Below are positions 17,638 through 26,605 of a DNA stretch of 64,000 nucleotides, piece after piece; within the stretch, counting starts at the first letter, position 1, and every line of letters begins with the position of its first letter. The notes beneath the pieces were generated by a model. It was not told the DNA's origin, did no database searches, and saw nothing but the letters and a program-made list of their open reading frames with translations. The DNA is from CALFMR01 sp035550595 (GTDB lineage Bacteria; Acidobacteriota; Vicinamibacteria; Vicinamibacterales; SCN-69-37). Both the position numbers and the translations under genes were made by a program. The stretch covers positions 26,191 through 90,190 of the forward strand of contig DASZOV010000158.1 of NCBI GenBank assembly GCA_035550595.1. Direction: 5' to 3'.

Positions 17638-18633
17638 ATGCAGACGCGACGGCTTGGAAACGGTTCGCTCGAAGTGTCGGCCCTTGGACTGGGCTGTATG
17701 GGGATGAGCTTCAGCTACGGCCCGCCGAAAGACGTGCCGGAGATGATCGCGCTCATCCGCCATGCCGTCGAGCGCGGCGTCACCTTCTTCGACACGGCCG
17801 AGGTGTATGGTCCCTTCACGAACGAGCGGCTCGTCGGCGAAGCGCTCGAGCCGTTCCGCGGCCGCGTGAAGATTGCGACGAAGTTCGGATTCGAGCTCGA
17901 TCCCAGCGGCAGCCAGAAATGGCTCGGACTCAACAGCCGGCCCGAGCACGTCAAGGCGGCCGCCGACGGCTGCCTTCAGCGGCTGCGCGTCGATCGGATC
18001 GATCTCTTCTACCAGCATCGCGTCGACCCCAACGTGCCGATCGAAGACGTGGCCGGCGCGGTCAAGGACTTGATCCAGCAGGGGAAGGTCGCGCACTTCG
18101 GCCTGTCGGAAGCCGGCGCGCAGACGATTCGGCGCGCGCATGCAGTCCAGCCGGTAACCGCGGTGCAGAGCGAGTACTCCCTCTGGACGCGCAAGCACGA
18201 ACGCGACGTCATCCCCACGTGCGAGGAGCTCGGGATTGGCTTCGTGCCGTACAGCCCGCTCGGAAAAGGTTTTCTGACCGGCGCGATCGACGAGCACACG
18301 ACCCTCGACAGCACGGACTTCCGGAGCACGCTGCCACGCTTCACGCCTGACGCGCGCCGCGCGAACCGTGCGCTCGTGGATCTGCTCGCCGAGGTCGGCC
18401 GCCGCAAGCACGCGACACCGGCGCAGGTCGCACTCGCCTGGGTGCTGTCGCGCAAGCCCTGGTTCGTGCCGATTCCGGGCACGACGAAACCGCATCGCCT
18501 CGACGAGAACCTCGGCGCCGCAACGCTCGAGCTGTCAGCCGACGATCTGCGCGAGATCGAAGAAGCCTCCTCGCGCATCACGATCCAGGGCGCACGTTAT
18601 CCCGAGGCCGTCGAGAAGATGACGGGCCTCTAA
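17638..18633 (+). CDS. Aldo/keto reductase
   Basis: I chose ATG at 17638, preceded by GGAAGGA; an in-frame ATG at 17596 lies too far upstream. The 331-residue protein has the AKR tetrad Asp52 and Tyr57 (FDTAEVYGP), Lys82 (ATKFGF) and His127 (YQHRVD). VPIPGTTKPHRLDENLGA near the C-terminus is the NADPH-phosphate site. It reduces carbonyls with NADPH in the cytoplasm. The divergent LysR gene probably controls it. A heptamer repeat lies between it and the convergent quinone oxidoreductase. Confidence 0.94.
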   Translation: MQTRRLGNGSLEVSALGLGCMGMSFSYGPPKDVPEMIALIRHAVERGVTFFDTAEVYGPFTNERLVGEALEPFRGRVKIATKFGFELDPSGSQKWLGLNSRPEHVKAAADGCLQRLRVDRIDLFYQHRVDPNVPIEDVAGAVKDLIQQGKVAHFGLSEAGAQTIRRAHAVQPVTAVQSEYSLWTRKHERDVIPTCEELGIGFVPYSPLGKGFLTGAIDEHTTLDSTDFRSTLPRFTPDARRANRALVDLLAEVGRRKHATPAQVALAWVLSRKPWFVPIPGTTKPHRLDENLGAATLELSADDLREIEEASSRITIQGARYPEAVEKMTGL

Positions 18634-18645
18634 GAGTGCATTGCA

Positions 18646-18680
18646 AAACTTCGAAGTTCGAACTTCGAAGTTCGAAGTTG
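18646..18680. repeat. Heptamer repeat run, copy 2
   Basis: Alternating TTCGAAGTTCGAACTTCGAA, nearly self-complementary, between two convergent genes. It can form a long hairpin and may work as a bidirectional stop. The GCGCC hairpin is absent here. Confidence 0.75.
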
Positions 18681-18687
18681 ATCAGCG

Positions 18688-19716
18688 TCAGATCTCCCGC
18701 ACGTCGAGCACAACCTTGCCGATCGCGCGTCCGCTCTCGAGGCGGGCGTGGGCCGCGGCGGCGTCGGCGAGGGCGAAGCGGCTGTCGATGGCGGGGCGGA
18801 CGATGCCGGATTCGATGAGCGGCCAGACGTCGCGTTCGAGCGCGGCGGCAATCGCGCCTTTCTCGGATGGCGTGCGCGGACGCAGTGTCGAGCCGGTGAT
18901 CGTCAGATGCTTGCGGAGGACCGTCAGCAGCGAGATCGTCGCCGTGGCCCCGCCCATCGTCGCGATCTGGACGAGGCGTCCGCCGCGGGCGAGCGCTTCG
19001 AGATTGCGCGGCGCGTAAGCGCCTCCCACCATGTCGAGCACGACGTCGACTCCGGCGCCGCCGGTGACTTCGCGCGCGATCGCGACGAAGTCCTCGGTCC
19101 GATAGTTGATGCCGCGCACGGCGCCGAGCCGTTCGGCGGCGCGGCACTTGTCGTCTGTTCCCGACGTCGCGAGCACGTGCGCGCCGCGCGCCGACGCGAG
19201 CTGGATCGCCGTCGTGCCGATGCCGCTCGTGCCGCCGTGGACGAGCAGCCACTCGCCGGCCGTCAGGCGTCCGCGATCGAAGACGTTCGTCCAGACCGTG
19301 AAGAAGGTCTCCGGAATCGCCGCGGCTTCGTGCATCGCGAGACCATGCGGCACGCGCAGGCACTGCACGCCCGACACGGCAATCCGTTCGGCATAGCCAC
19401 CGCCGGCCGCGAGCGCGAGCACCGCGTCGCCGACTTGCCACGCGCGGCCAGACGCCGACCGCGGCGGCGCGCCGTTCGCATCGACCGGCCCAAGGGCGGC
19501 GATGCGACCCGCGACTTCAAGTCCGGGAATGTCGCTCGCGCCCGGCGGCGGGGGATAGTGCCCTTGCCGCTGCATGAGGTCGGGCCGATTGACGCCCGCG
19601 GCCGCGACGTCGATGAGCACGTCGCCCGGACCGGGCGTCGGGTCCGGCCGCTCGACGAGCTTCAGGACGTCAGGTCCGCCGAACGTTGAGATCTCGATAG
19701 CTTTCATGATGGCCAT
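18688..19716 (-). CDS. NADPH:quinone oxidoreductase, PIG3-like MDR family
   Basis: A 342-residue protein; an alternative ATG at 19707 (MKAIEIS) is equally likely. It is a zinc-free medium-chain reductase: GVNRPDLMQRQGHYPPPPG, IPGLEVAGRIAALG, and cofactor loop LLVHGGTSGIGTTAIQLA, then DVVLDMVGG and LRPRTPSEKGAIA as in PIG3-type quinone reductases. It transfers hydride from NADPH to quinones or enones. It stands alone between two heptamer-repeat runs. Confidence 0.92.
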   Translation of the reverse strand: MAIMKAIEISTFGGPDVLKLVERPDPTPGPGDVLIDVAAAGVNRPDLMQRQGHYPPPPGASDIPGLEVAGRIAALGPVDANGAPPRSASGRAWQVGDAVLALAAGGGYAERIAVSGVQCLRVPHGLAMHEAAAIPETFFTVWTNVFDRGRLTAGEWLLVHGGTSGIGTTAIQLASARGAHVLATSGTDDKCRAAERLGAVRGINYRTEDFVAIAREVTGGAGVDVVLDMVGGAYAPRNLEALARGGRLVQIATMGGATATISLLTVLRKHLTITGSTLRPRTPSEKGAIAAALERDVWPLIESGIVRPAIDSRFALADAAAAHARLESGRAIGKVVLDVREI

Positions 19717-19741
19717 CGGTTCCGCATGCCCCCGCGCCTTC

Positions 19742-19775
19742 CTCTTGTAGAGTAGCCCTCTCTTGTAGAGTAGCC
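19742..19775. repeat. Two 16 bp direct repeats
   Basis: CTCTTGTAGAGTAGCC occurs at 19742-19757 and 19760-19775, an 18-base period. Each copy contains CTCT-TGT-AGAG. It lies between the divergent quinone oxidoreductase and cupin starts, a position suited to an operator. Confidence 0.7.
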
Positions 19776-19792
19776 GCTGACACCGTTCCGCT

Positions 19793-19813
19793 TTCGAAGT
19801 TCGAAGTTTGAAG
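19793..19813. repeat. Heptamer repeat run, copy 3
   Basis: TTCGAAGTTCGAAGTTTGAA, a short run of the GAAGTTC heptamer, ends 20 bases before the cupin start codon. Confidence 0.65.
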
Positions 19814-19833
19814 AGTCTTTTAGCGGAGATCCC

Positions 19834-20196
19834 ATGCCGACGCTCATTGCGCAGCCGACCGTCATCGCCGCCGCGGGCAACAAGCCCAAGCGGATCGAGG
19901 AATACGCGGGCCGCGTCAACTCAGGTCATCAATCGGTCAGCGTCGCGCGAATGGTCTCGCCTGCCGGATGGGTCGAGCCGGGCCAGCGTCCGGAGTTCGA
20001 AGAAGTGACCGTCGTGCTTCGAGGTGTCCTGCACGTCGAGCACGAACACGGCACCCTGCAGGTCCGCGCCGGCCAGGCTGTCATCGCCCATCCCGGCGAG
20101 TGGGTGCGCTACAGCAGCCCTGACGCGGACGGCGCCGAATACATCGCCGTCTGCCTGCCCGCCTTCTCGATGGAGTCCGTCCACCGCGACGAGTAA
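19834..20196 (+). CDS. Small cupin-domain protein
   Basis: A 120-residue protein; GGAG lies five bases before the ATG. A single cupin barrel is visible: EEVTVVLRGVLHVEHEHG (motif 1 region) and VRAGQAVIAHPGEWVRYSSP (motif 2 region). Of the usual metal residues only a few His and Glu remain, so metal binding is uncertain. The substrate is unknown. It may be a small sugar- or hormone-like ligand binder or isomerase. Confidence 0.85.
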   Translation: MPTLIAQPTVIAAAGNKPKRIEEYAGRVNSGHQSVSVARMVSPAGWVEPGQRPEFEEVTVVLRGVLHVEHEHGTLQVRAGQAVIAHPGEWVRYSSPDADGAEYIAVCLPAFSMESVHRDE

Positions 20197-20228
20197 GGGG
20201 CGAATTCGCGGGTACGGGCGAGTCTGCG

Positions 20229-20277
20229 GAAGTTCGAAGTTCGAAGTTCCAAGTTCCAAGTTCGAAGTTCAAAGTTT
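20229..20277. repeat. Heptamer repeat run, copy 4
   Basis: Seven head-to-tail heptamers of GAAGTTC/CAAGTTC type fill the gap before the secreted protein gene at 20342. A palindromic GCGAATTCGC lies shortly upstream. Confidence 0.8.
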
Positions 20278-20341
20278 CTCAGAACATTCCCACCCAAACG
20301 GTGTCTCAGATCGTCTAAGGACGACAAACAGGAGAGACCCC

Positions 20342-21388
20342 ATGCAACGCGTGGGTTGGTTGGCTGGGTGTGTCGTTGCGGCGGCCGCGGTCGTGCTGCC
20401 GGTCGCGCTTGGTGCGCAGATCGCGCAGGCGCCGGCATCGCCATCGTCTGCGCCTTCGGCTCGGGAATCGGCCGCACCGCCTTCGCAGGCCGCCGTCGAA
20501 CGCGCCGCGGCGATTCTCGCTGACGCGCGGCAGGCGCTCGGCGGCGATGCGCTCGCGGCCGTGAAGACGATCGTCGCGACCGGTCGCACGCGCCGCGTCC
20601 GCGGCAACAACCTGCAGCCGATCGAGTTCGAGATGACGATCGAGCTGCCGGACAAGTACGTCCGCACGGACGAGTTCCCCGCCGAGGCCACCGATCCGAC
20701 GACGACCGGGTTCAATGGAGAGACGTTGATCGCGCGTCCGGAGCGCGGACGAGGACCGGCGCCTGCGGCCGGGCGTGGCGCGCCACCGGCAGGTGCAGCC
20801 CGCGGCGCAGCGGCGCCCGATCCGCAGCAGGCGCGCGTCCTGGCCGCGAAGCAGGACTTCGTCCGCTTCGCGCTCGGCTTCCTGCCCGGCTCGTTCGACA
20901 CCTATCCGCTCACGTTCGCCTACGCCGCCGAAGCGCGTGCGCCGCAAGGCACGGCCGACGTGCTCGACGTCACGGGCGCGGGTGGATTCGCCGCGCGTCT
21001 GTTCATCGACCGTACGACGCACCAGCCCATCATGGTGAGCTGGCATCTCCCGCCCACGAGCGTCATCGTCACCGTGCCCGGTGCGCCGGCGCCCGACACC
21101 GTCGCACCTGGTGTCGTGATGGTGATGGGCCCGCCGCCGCCTGCTGACGGCGCGAGTCAGGCTGACAAGGACGCCTACGCCAAGGCCGTCGGCGAACTGC
21201 GCGACCGCACGCAGAAGGCGCCCGTTGAGCACCGGCTGTATTTCGCCGACTACCGCGCTCAGGACGGCGTGACGTTTCCGTTCCGGCTGCGGCGCGCCAT
21301 TGGCGTCGACACGACCGAAGAGACGACGTTCGACCGGTTTCGCATCAACACGCGCATCGATCCACGGAAGTTCGACGTGTCCGACTGA
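20342..21388 (+). CDS. Secreted protein of unknown function, receptor partner
   Basis: ATG at 20342 follows CAGGAGACCCC; 348 residues. The N-terminus is a signal peptide (VGWLAGCVVAAAAVVLPVALGAQ), then an Ala/Pro/Ser-rich linker. The body begins ILADARQALGGDALAAVKTIVATG and continues with strand-rich segments (FEMTIELPDKYVRTDEF, FRLRRAIGVDTTEETTFDRFRIN). This is the pattern of periplasmic LolA-like proteins, though I cannot assign a family. A Gly/Arg/Ala/Pro-rich loop occupies about 138-160. It lies directly before the outer-membrane receptor gene with a composite repeat between. Confidence 0.75.
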   Translation: MQRVGWLAGCVVAAAAVVLPVALGAQIAQAPASPSSAPSARESAAPPSQAAVERAAAILADARQALGGDALAAVKTIVATGRTRRVRGNNLQPIEFEMTIELPDKYVRTDEFPAEATDPTTTGFNGETLIARPERGRGPAPAAGRGAPPAGAARGAAAPDPQQARVLAAKQDFVRFALGFLPGSFDTYPLTFAYAAEARAPQGTADVLDVTGAGGFAARLFIDRTTHQPIMVSWHLPPTSVIVTVPGAPAPDTVAPGVVMVMGPPPPADGASQADKDAYAKAVGELRDRTQKAPVEHRLYFADYRAQDGVTFPFRLRRAIGVDTTEETTFDRFRINTRIDPRKFDVSD

Positions 21389-21401
21389 GGGTGTGTTTCA
21401 A

Positions 21402-21465
21402 ACCTGAAAAGACGCGCCGAAGGCGCCTCATTCGTTCGAAGTTCGAAGTTCGCAGTTCGAAGTTT
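21402..21465. repeat. Composite intergenic repeat, copy 5
   Basis: The hairpin GCGCC-GAA-GGCGC (21414-21426), preceded by CTGAAAAGAC, is followed by heptamers (21434-21465) that end 16 bases before the receptor ATG. It resembles copies 1 and 7 read on the other strand. Confidence 0.82.
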
Positions 21466-21481
21466 TCACAGGAGTTGACCC

Positions 21482-24139
21482 ATGCGGTCACGGTTCGCTC
21501 GTGCGCTCTCGGCGATCGGCGTTGCTCTCGTGTGCCTGCTGCCGGTCTCCGCGCGCGCACAGACACGCACGGGACGACTGCTCGTGACCGTCGTCGATCC
21601 GATGGGCGCCGTCGTGCCCGAGGCGGACGTGACCGTCATCGGCACCGAGAACGCGACGAAGGCCGCATCCGCCACACCAGTGAAGACGGGCGACCGCGGC
21701 GTCGCGACATTCGAACGGCTGCCGCTCGGGCGCTACGCGGTCGAGGCGACGTTTCCCGGCTTCGATACTGGCCGGCTGAAGAACGTCCGCGTGCGCGCCG
21801 GCGACAACAAGCAGACGGTCATCCTGCCGCTGCGCCAGGTGGAAGACTCGATCACGGTCGGCGAAGACGCGCAGGAAGCGGCGGCGGATCGGTCGACGAC
21901 GTTCGGCACGACGCTCACGCGCGAGCAACTCGACTCGTTGTCCGACGACCCGGACGTGCTGCGTCAGCAACTCATGGACATGGCCGGGCCGGACGCGGTG
22001 ATCAGCGTCGACAGCTTCGAGGGCCGCGACCTGCCGTCGAAGGCGCAGATCAAGTCCATCCGCATCTCGCGCGATCAGTTCGCCGCCGAAATTCACTCCG
22101 CCGGCTTTCCGCGCATCGACGTCGTCACGCAGCCCGGCGTCAGCCCGTTTCGCGGCAGCGTGGGGATGAATTTCTACGACAGCGCGCTCGACGGGCGGAA
22201 TCCGATCATCGACCAGCGGGCGGCCGCGCAGAATCGGATGGTCAACTCGTCGATTGGCGGCACGCTCATTCCGAACAAGCTCGGCGGATCGATCTTTTTC
22301 TACGGCAATCAGGGGTATTCGACGCCCGTGCAGTACGCGTCGGCGGGCGGCGGCGCCGTGTCGCGCACGGCGAACCTGCGGACGCCGAACGGCCTGCTGG
22401 AAGGCGGTGCGAGCCTGGAGTACGCCGTGACGCAGGACCAGGTGCTGCGCCTCGAGGCCATCCATTACGGCACGCACAGCGACAACCTCGGCTCGTACGA
22501 CTCGGACGACCGCGCCTACTCGACCAAGAACGGCGAGTCGTACCTCTACGCGCAGCTCATCGGCCCGATTGGGCGGCGATTCGCGGCGAACACGCGCTTC
22601 GAGCTGGGCTTGTCCGATCGATCGTCGCGTTCGGCCGTCGAGGCGCCGACGATCGTCGTGCCCGAGGCGTTCACGAGCGGCGGCGCGCAACGCGCCGGCG
22701 GCACGCACAGCGTGTCGTATTCGATTGGATCGGACATCGACTACGTGCGCGGCCGGCACTCGGTGCGCATGGGCCTTCAGCTCGACGGCACGAACTATCG
22801 GACCGACGAGTCGACCAACTATCTCGGCACGTACACGTTCGAGAGCCTCGACGCGTTCCTGGCCGGCCAGCCCCGCAGTTACACGCGGCGCATCGGAGAT
22901 CCGCACATCGCGTACACGAACCTCACCGGCGGTATCTACATCCAGGACGACATCCGCCTGCGAAAGAACCTCACGATGACGCCCGGCGTGCGCTACGAGG
23001 CGCAGACGCACCTGAACGACTACGACAACTTCGGGCCGCGCTTCGGCGTCACGTGGGCGCCGTTCGCGAGCGGCCACACGACGCTCCGCGCGAGCGTGGG
23101 CATCTTCTACGACTGGCTCGGCACGAGCACTTACGAGCAGACGCTGCGCGTGGACGGCTTCCGCCAGCAGGAGATCAACATCCTCGATCCGTCCTATCCC
23201 GATCCGGGCGACGCCGTGGCGCCGCCGACGAACCGGTATCTGCTCGATCCGAACCTCCGCATAGCGCGCAACTCGCGCGTGAGCACCGGCATCTCGCAGG
23301 CGCTCAACCGCCGGCTGACGGTCAACCTGACGTACGCGTACATCCGCGGATCGAATCTCCTCGTCGGCGAAAACCTCAACGCGCCGGTCGACGGCGTCCG
23401 TCCCGATCCCACGTTCGCGAACATCGTCGAAGCCGTGTCCGACGGTGGGGCGCGGACGCACACGCTCACGACGAACGTCGCGCTCAATTTCGCGCCGATC
23501 GGCGTGCCGATGATCCCGGGCGCGGGACGGCTCATCGACTGGCGTCGCGGGCTGACGGTCAACGGCACCTACATCCTGTCGTCGGCGCGGAACGACACGG
23601 ACGGCGCGTTCGCCACGCCGGCGACCAACGACCTCGCCGATGAGTGGGGCCCGGCGCCGGGCGACGTGCGGCACCGCGCGAACGTGTCGTTCAACACGGG
23701 CGTCTTCCGCAGCCTCAGCGCGCGACTCGGCGTCTCGGCCAATTCCGCGCTGCCGCTCACCATTCGCACCGGGTCGGACGACAACCTCGACCTCATCTTC
23801 AACGACCGGCCAGCGGGCGTCGGCCGCAACTCGGCGCGCATCGGCAGCCGCTGGCAAGCGGACGCGTCCTTCTACTACGCGTTCGCGCTCGGCTCGCGCC
23901 AGGTCAACTCCGGCGGCGGCATCGCCATCACCGGATCGTCGGGCAACTACAGCGCGACGGTCGTCGGCTCGCAGGCCGTCCCGCGCTACCGGCTGAACAT
24001 CGGCGTCAACATCCAGAATCTGACCAACCACGCCAATTACAGCGGCTACAGCGGCGTCATGACGTCGCAGTTCTTCCTGCAGCCGACCGTCGCGTACGGC
24101 ATGCGGCGGGTGACGTTCAACGCGAGCATCAGCTTCTGA
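21482..24139 (+). CDS. Outer-membrane receptor with carboxypeptidase-regulatory-like N-domain
   Basis: An 885-residue protein with RBS CAGGAG. A signal peptide ends near VSARAQ. Residues about 28-115 form a carboxypeptidase-regulatory-like sandwich (LLVTVVDPMGAVVPEADVTV, ATFERLPLGRYAVEATFPGF). Then a plug-like segment (TLTREQLDSLSDDPDVLRQQL, IDSFEGRDLPSKAQIKSIRI type) and a long series of amphipathic strands ending NASISF, an outer-membrane barrel terminus with final Phe. This is the architecture of acidobacterial TonB-dependent-receptor-like proteins. Ligand is unknown, perhaps a polymer breakdown product. Its partner is the secreted protein just upstream. Confidence 0.88.
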   Translation: MRSRFARALSAIGVALVCLLPVSARAQTRTGRLLVTVVDPMGAVVPEADVTVIGTENATKAASATPVKTGDRGVATFERLPLGRYAVEATFPGFDTGRLKNVRVRAGDNKQTVILPLRQVEDSITVGEDAQEAAADRSTTFGTTLTREQLDSLSDDPDVLRQQLMDMAGPDAVISVDSFEGRDLPSKAQIKSIRISRDQFAAEIHSAGFPRIDVVTQPGVSPFRGSVGMNFYDSALDGRNPIIDQRAAAQNRMVNSSIGGTLIPNKLGGSIFFYGNQGYSTPVQYASAGGGAVSRTANLRTPNGLLEGGASLEYAVTQDQVLRLEAIHYGTHSDNLGSYDSDDRAYSTKNGESYLYAQLIGPIGRRFAANTRFELGLSDRSSRSAVEAPTIVVPEAFTSGGAQRAGGTHSVSYSIGSDIDYVRGRHSVRMGLQLDGTNYRTDESTNYLGTYTFESLDAFLAGQPRSYTRRIGDPHIAYTNLTGGIYIQDDIRLRKNLTMTPGVRYEAQTHLNDYDNFGPRFGVTWAPFASGHTTLRASVGIFYDWLGTSTYEQTLRVDGFRQQEINILDPSYPDPGDAVAPPTNRYLLDPNLRIARNSRVSTGISQALNRRLTVNLTYAYIRGSNLLVGENLNAPVDGVRPDPTFANIVEAVSDGGARTHTLTTNVALNFAPIGVPMIPGAGRLIDWRRGLTVNGTYILSSARNDTDGAFATPATNDLADEWGPAPGDVRHRANVSFNTGVFRSLSARLGVSANSALPLTIRTGSDDNLDLIFNDRPAGVGRNSARIGSRWQADASFYYAFALGSRQVNSGGGIAITGSSGNYSATVVGSQAVPRYRLNIGVNIQNLTNHANYSGYSGVMTSQFFLQPTVAYGMRRVTFNASISF

Positions 24140-24203
24140 GGGAGTTCACCGCGACGGCCGCTCTCCAGATCTCGGGCTCGTTCGCACCACGCTTCATCTG
24201 CAG

Positions 24204-26588
24204 CTACAGCGCCCGCAATCGGCGAACGATGTCCGATTGCCCGGCCCTTCGCGCCGGTCCCCAGCATGACGCCAGCGCGGCGATGCCAATCACGAGAATG
24301 GCGACACCGTACACCGGCACGGACGCACCCCACGCGTCCGGAAAGACGTGCTGAAGCACGCGCGTTGCCCAGATGCCTACGGTCGCCCCGCCAATGACGC
24401 CCCAGCCGACGGGTGCCAGCACGGACTTCAGCATGAGGACGACTACGTGACGCGGCGTGGCGCCGAGAGCCTGACGAGTAGCGAACTCTCTTGCCCGGGA
24501 CGCGCCAACCTGCGCAAGCACGCCCTGGAGCCCACCGGCCATCAGACCGACGGCAAAGATCGCAAAGCTGACAAGGATGGCCGCTCCGGCATTCGTCGCC
24601 GCCGTCTGGTGCCAGAAACGGTCGCTCAACGGCGTGGCCTTGACGTACTGGTCGGGCGCCACACGCTGGATGGCCGACGTGAGCGCCCGCGTCGCCGCTC
24701 CAACGTCGCCGCGTTCGCGCGTGACGACGTAGATCATGGTCATTGGCTCGGCAATCGAGCTGGAAAATGACGAGTAGATGGTCGGTTTGGGCGTCGTTCC
24801 GACGGCGGTCTGCTGCATGGCGCGCACGACGCCGACAATCCGGGCTGGCGCGAGGCCCACCCCATAGCTGATGAGCTGCCCGACCGCACGCCGAGGATCG
24901 CCGAAATACGTCGTCGCAAATGGTTCATTGACCACGATCGCGTCGTCCGGGTCGTCGGGCCGCAACAGATCGCCGGCTTCGAGTCGAGCACCCAGGGCGC
25001 GAAAGTAGCCTGGCGTCACCGACTCGAAACCCACGGCCCTGAGCGGGCCACTTCGATGGACGGGAATCAGGAGGCGGCTCCAGCTCGCGAACAGCGGCGG
25101 GTCCGTTGCCAATCCCACGATTCGAACTCCTGGCGCGCCATCCGCCGCCGCGTGAATCGCCGCAAGGTAGGCTCTGTACCCGGCCACGCCATCCCGACGC
25201 CACACGTTGGAAGGGACGCCTACCTCCACGGTCAGCACGCCATGAGGATCGAAGCCGAGATCGGTGGTCAGGAGCTTCGCCGCGGAGCTCGCTGCCACCT
25301 CCGTACCCAGCAGCAACGCCAACGCCATGGCCACCTGAATCGCTATCAGGCCGGCGCGATAGACGCGCGTCCGGGGGGAGACGGTCGGCGCCGTCTCCAG
25401 CGCGTACGGTGTCTGACCGCCATGGACCGCGCGACAGACAACCAGCCGTCCCAACCAGAATGCCCCAGCCACGGCCCCGGCCGCTGCAACCTCTCGCGCG
25501 CCTACCGTCATTCGGCTCAGATCGAGCGTCGCAAACGCTGGCTCTCTGGCCGTCAGACGAATCACGGGCTCGGCGAGCGCGAGCCCGATCGCAATCGTCG
25601 GGGCAGCGATAACCGCACCTTCGAGCAAATACTGTCGCGCGAGCTGCCCGCTGGTCGCACCCAGGCGTCGCCGGGTCGCCACGTCCCCCCGCCGCTCGAG
25701 CTCGACGGCGATCGCCACGCCGAGAGCATTGACCAAGGCCAACAGGCCCAGCCCCAGTGCACCCCACAAAATGATCTTGGAGACCTCGGCCGTCCGGCCG
25801 AACAGCACGCGCGGCAACGGCGTCACGGCAAATGGCGAGCCACACTGCGCTTGAAGTTGCGCCGCCGCTGACGCCGTGTCCATGTGCGGTGGGAGTCTCG
25901 CCAGCAAATACCACTGGGGCGACACACGCTTGTCGATGTCCGGCGGAAGCACCCCGTCGCGCATCGGCAGGATGAAGTCGGCTACCTCCGGCGTGTCTGC
26001 CTGGGGCGGCTTCCACGCACCAACACGGAACCCGGGAGGAAGGATCCCGACGATCGTGACAGGGGTGATCGAGTCGTCGCTATTCGAGAGATCGACCTGG
26101 CGGCCGATGATCGCTTCGGAGGCGGCGCCAAATAGCCGCATGGCGGCCTCGTGGGTCACCAGCGCGGCACCCGTGCTGAGATCGGCTGGCCACATGAATA
26201 GTCGTCCCTGTTCGGCCCGCGTGCCGGTGACTTTGAAGAAGTCCTTCGTCACGCGCATGGCAAGGACGCTCCGTACGTCGCCAGACACATGGACAAACGT
26301 TCGATTGTCGAACGTGAACGCAGCGTACACCGGGAAAACGTGTTGACGCGCTTGCCACGAGCCGTACTCGTTGACGTAAACGAATTGACCGCTTGGACTG
26401 TCTGCCCTGAGCGGGCCCACCCTGACGATGCGGCTTTCGTCTTTCATGGGAAGACGAGGCGACAGGACGCGGACGCACAAGGATGTCAGCATGACGACGC
26501 CGGCAATCCCGGTGCCGAGCGTCACGATGATCCATGCGGCCGCCGCGGGACGGTGTCGCCAGAAACCCAGAGCCTGCCGGATCCTCAT
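24204..26588 (-). CDS. Orphan ABC-transporter-type permease (MacB/FtsX fold), second of tandem pair
   Basis: A 794-residue protein with RBS CGGAG. It has the duplicated MacB_PCD-FtsX layout: a first membrane helix (AAAWIIVTLGTGIAGVVMLTSL), a periplasmic domain, three helices around 275-390, a second helix-periplasmic unit, and three final helices. ATRRRLGATSGQLARQYLLEG and FATRQALGATPRHVVVLML are the two FtsX coupling signatures. No ATPase gene is nearby. It aligns along its whole length with the protein encoded just upstream, so the pair arose by duplication. It lacks the long N-terminal region seen in the ADOP protein at 52430-55051. Confidence 0.88.
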   Translation of the reverse strand: MRIRQALGFWRHRPAAAAWIIVTLGTGIAGVVMLTSLCVRVLSPRLPMKDESRIVRVGPLRADSPSGQFVYVNEYGSWQARQHVFPVYAAFTFDNRTFVHVSGDVRSVLAMRVTKDFFKVTGTRAEQGRLFMWPADLSTGAALVTHEAAMRLFGAASEAIIGRQVDLSNSDDSITPVTIVGILPPGFRVGAWKPPQADTPEVADFILPMRDGVLPPDIDKRVSPQWYLLARLPPHMDTASAAAQLQAQCGSPFAVTPLPRVLFGRTAEVSKIILWGALGLGLLALVNALGVAIAVELERRGDVATRRRLGATSGQLARQYLLEGAVIAAPTIAIGLALAEPVIRLTAREPAFATLDLSRMTVGAREVAAAGAVAGAFWLGRLVVCRAVHGGQTPYALETAPTVSPRTRVYRAGLIAIQVAMALALLLGTEVAASSAAKLLTTDLGFDPHGVLTVEVGVPSNVWRRDGVAGYRAYLAAIHAAADGAPGVRIVGLATDPPLFASWSRLLIPVHRSGPLRAVGFESVTPGYFRALGARLEAGDLLRPDDPDDAIVVNEPFATTYFGDPRRAVGQLISYGVGLAPARIVGVVRAMQQTAVGTTPKPTIYSSFSSSIAEPMTMIYVVTRERGDVGAATRALTSAIQRVAPDQYVKATPLSDRFWHQTAATNAGAAILVSFAIFAVGLMAGGLQGVLAQVGASRAREFATRQALGATPRHVVVLMLKSVLAPVGWGVIGGATVGIWATRVLQHVFPDAWGASVPVYGVAILVIGIAALASCWGPARRAGQSDIVRRLRAL

Positions 26589-26605
26589 GAAATCTCCGCG
26601 TAACT

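Noticed and set aside
21434..21465. tRNA-like GTTCGAA T-loop motifs in the heptamer runs
   Set aside because: No acceptor stem, D-arm or anticodon arm can be folded around them; the motif simply repeats.
21488..24031. Long open frame (847 codons) opposite the outer-membrane receptor, and similar long frames opposite Lon (6595-8100) and the M16 peptidase (11699-13414)
   Set aside because: They are Arg/Val/Ala/Asp-rich mirror frames with no family resemblance, a common by-product of high G+C; the opposite strand encodes clear proteins.
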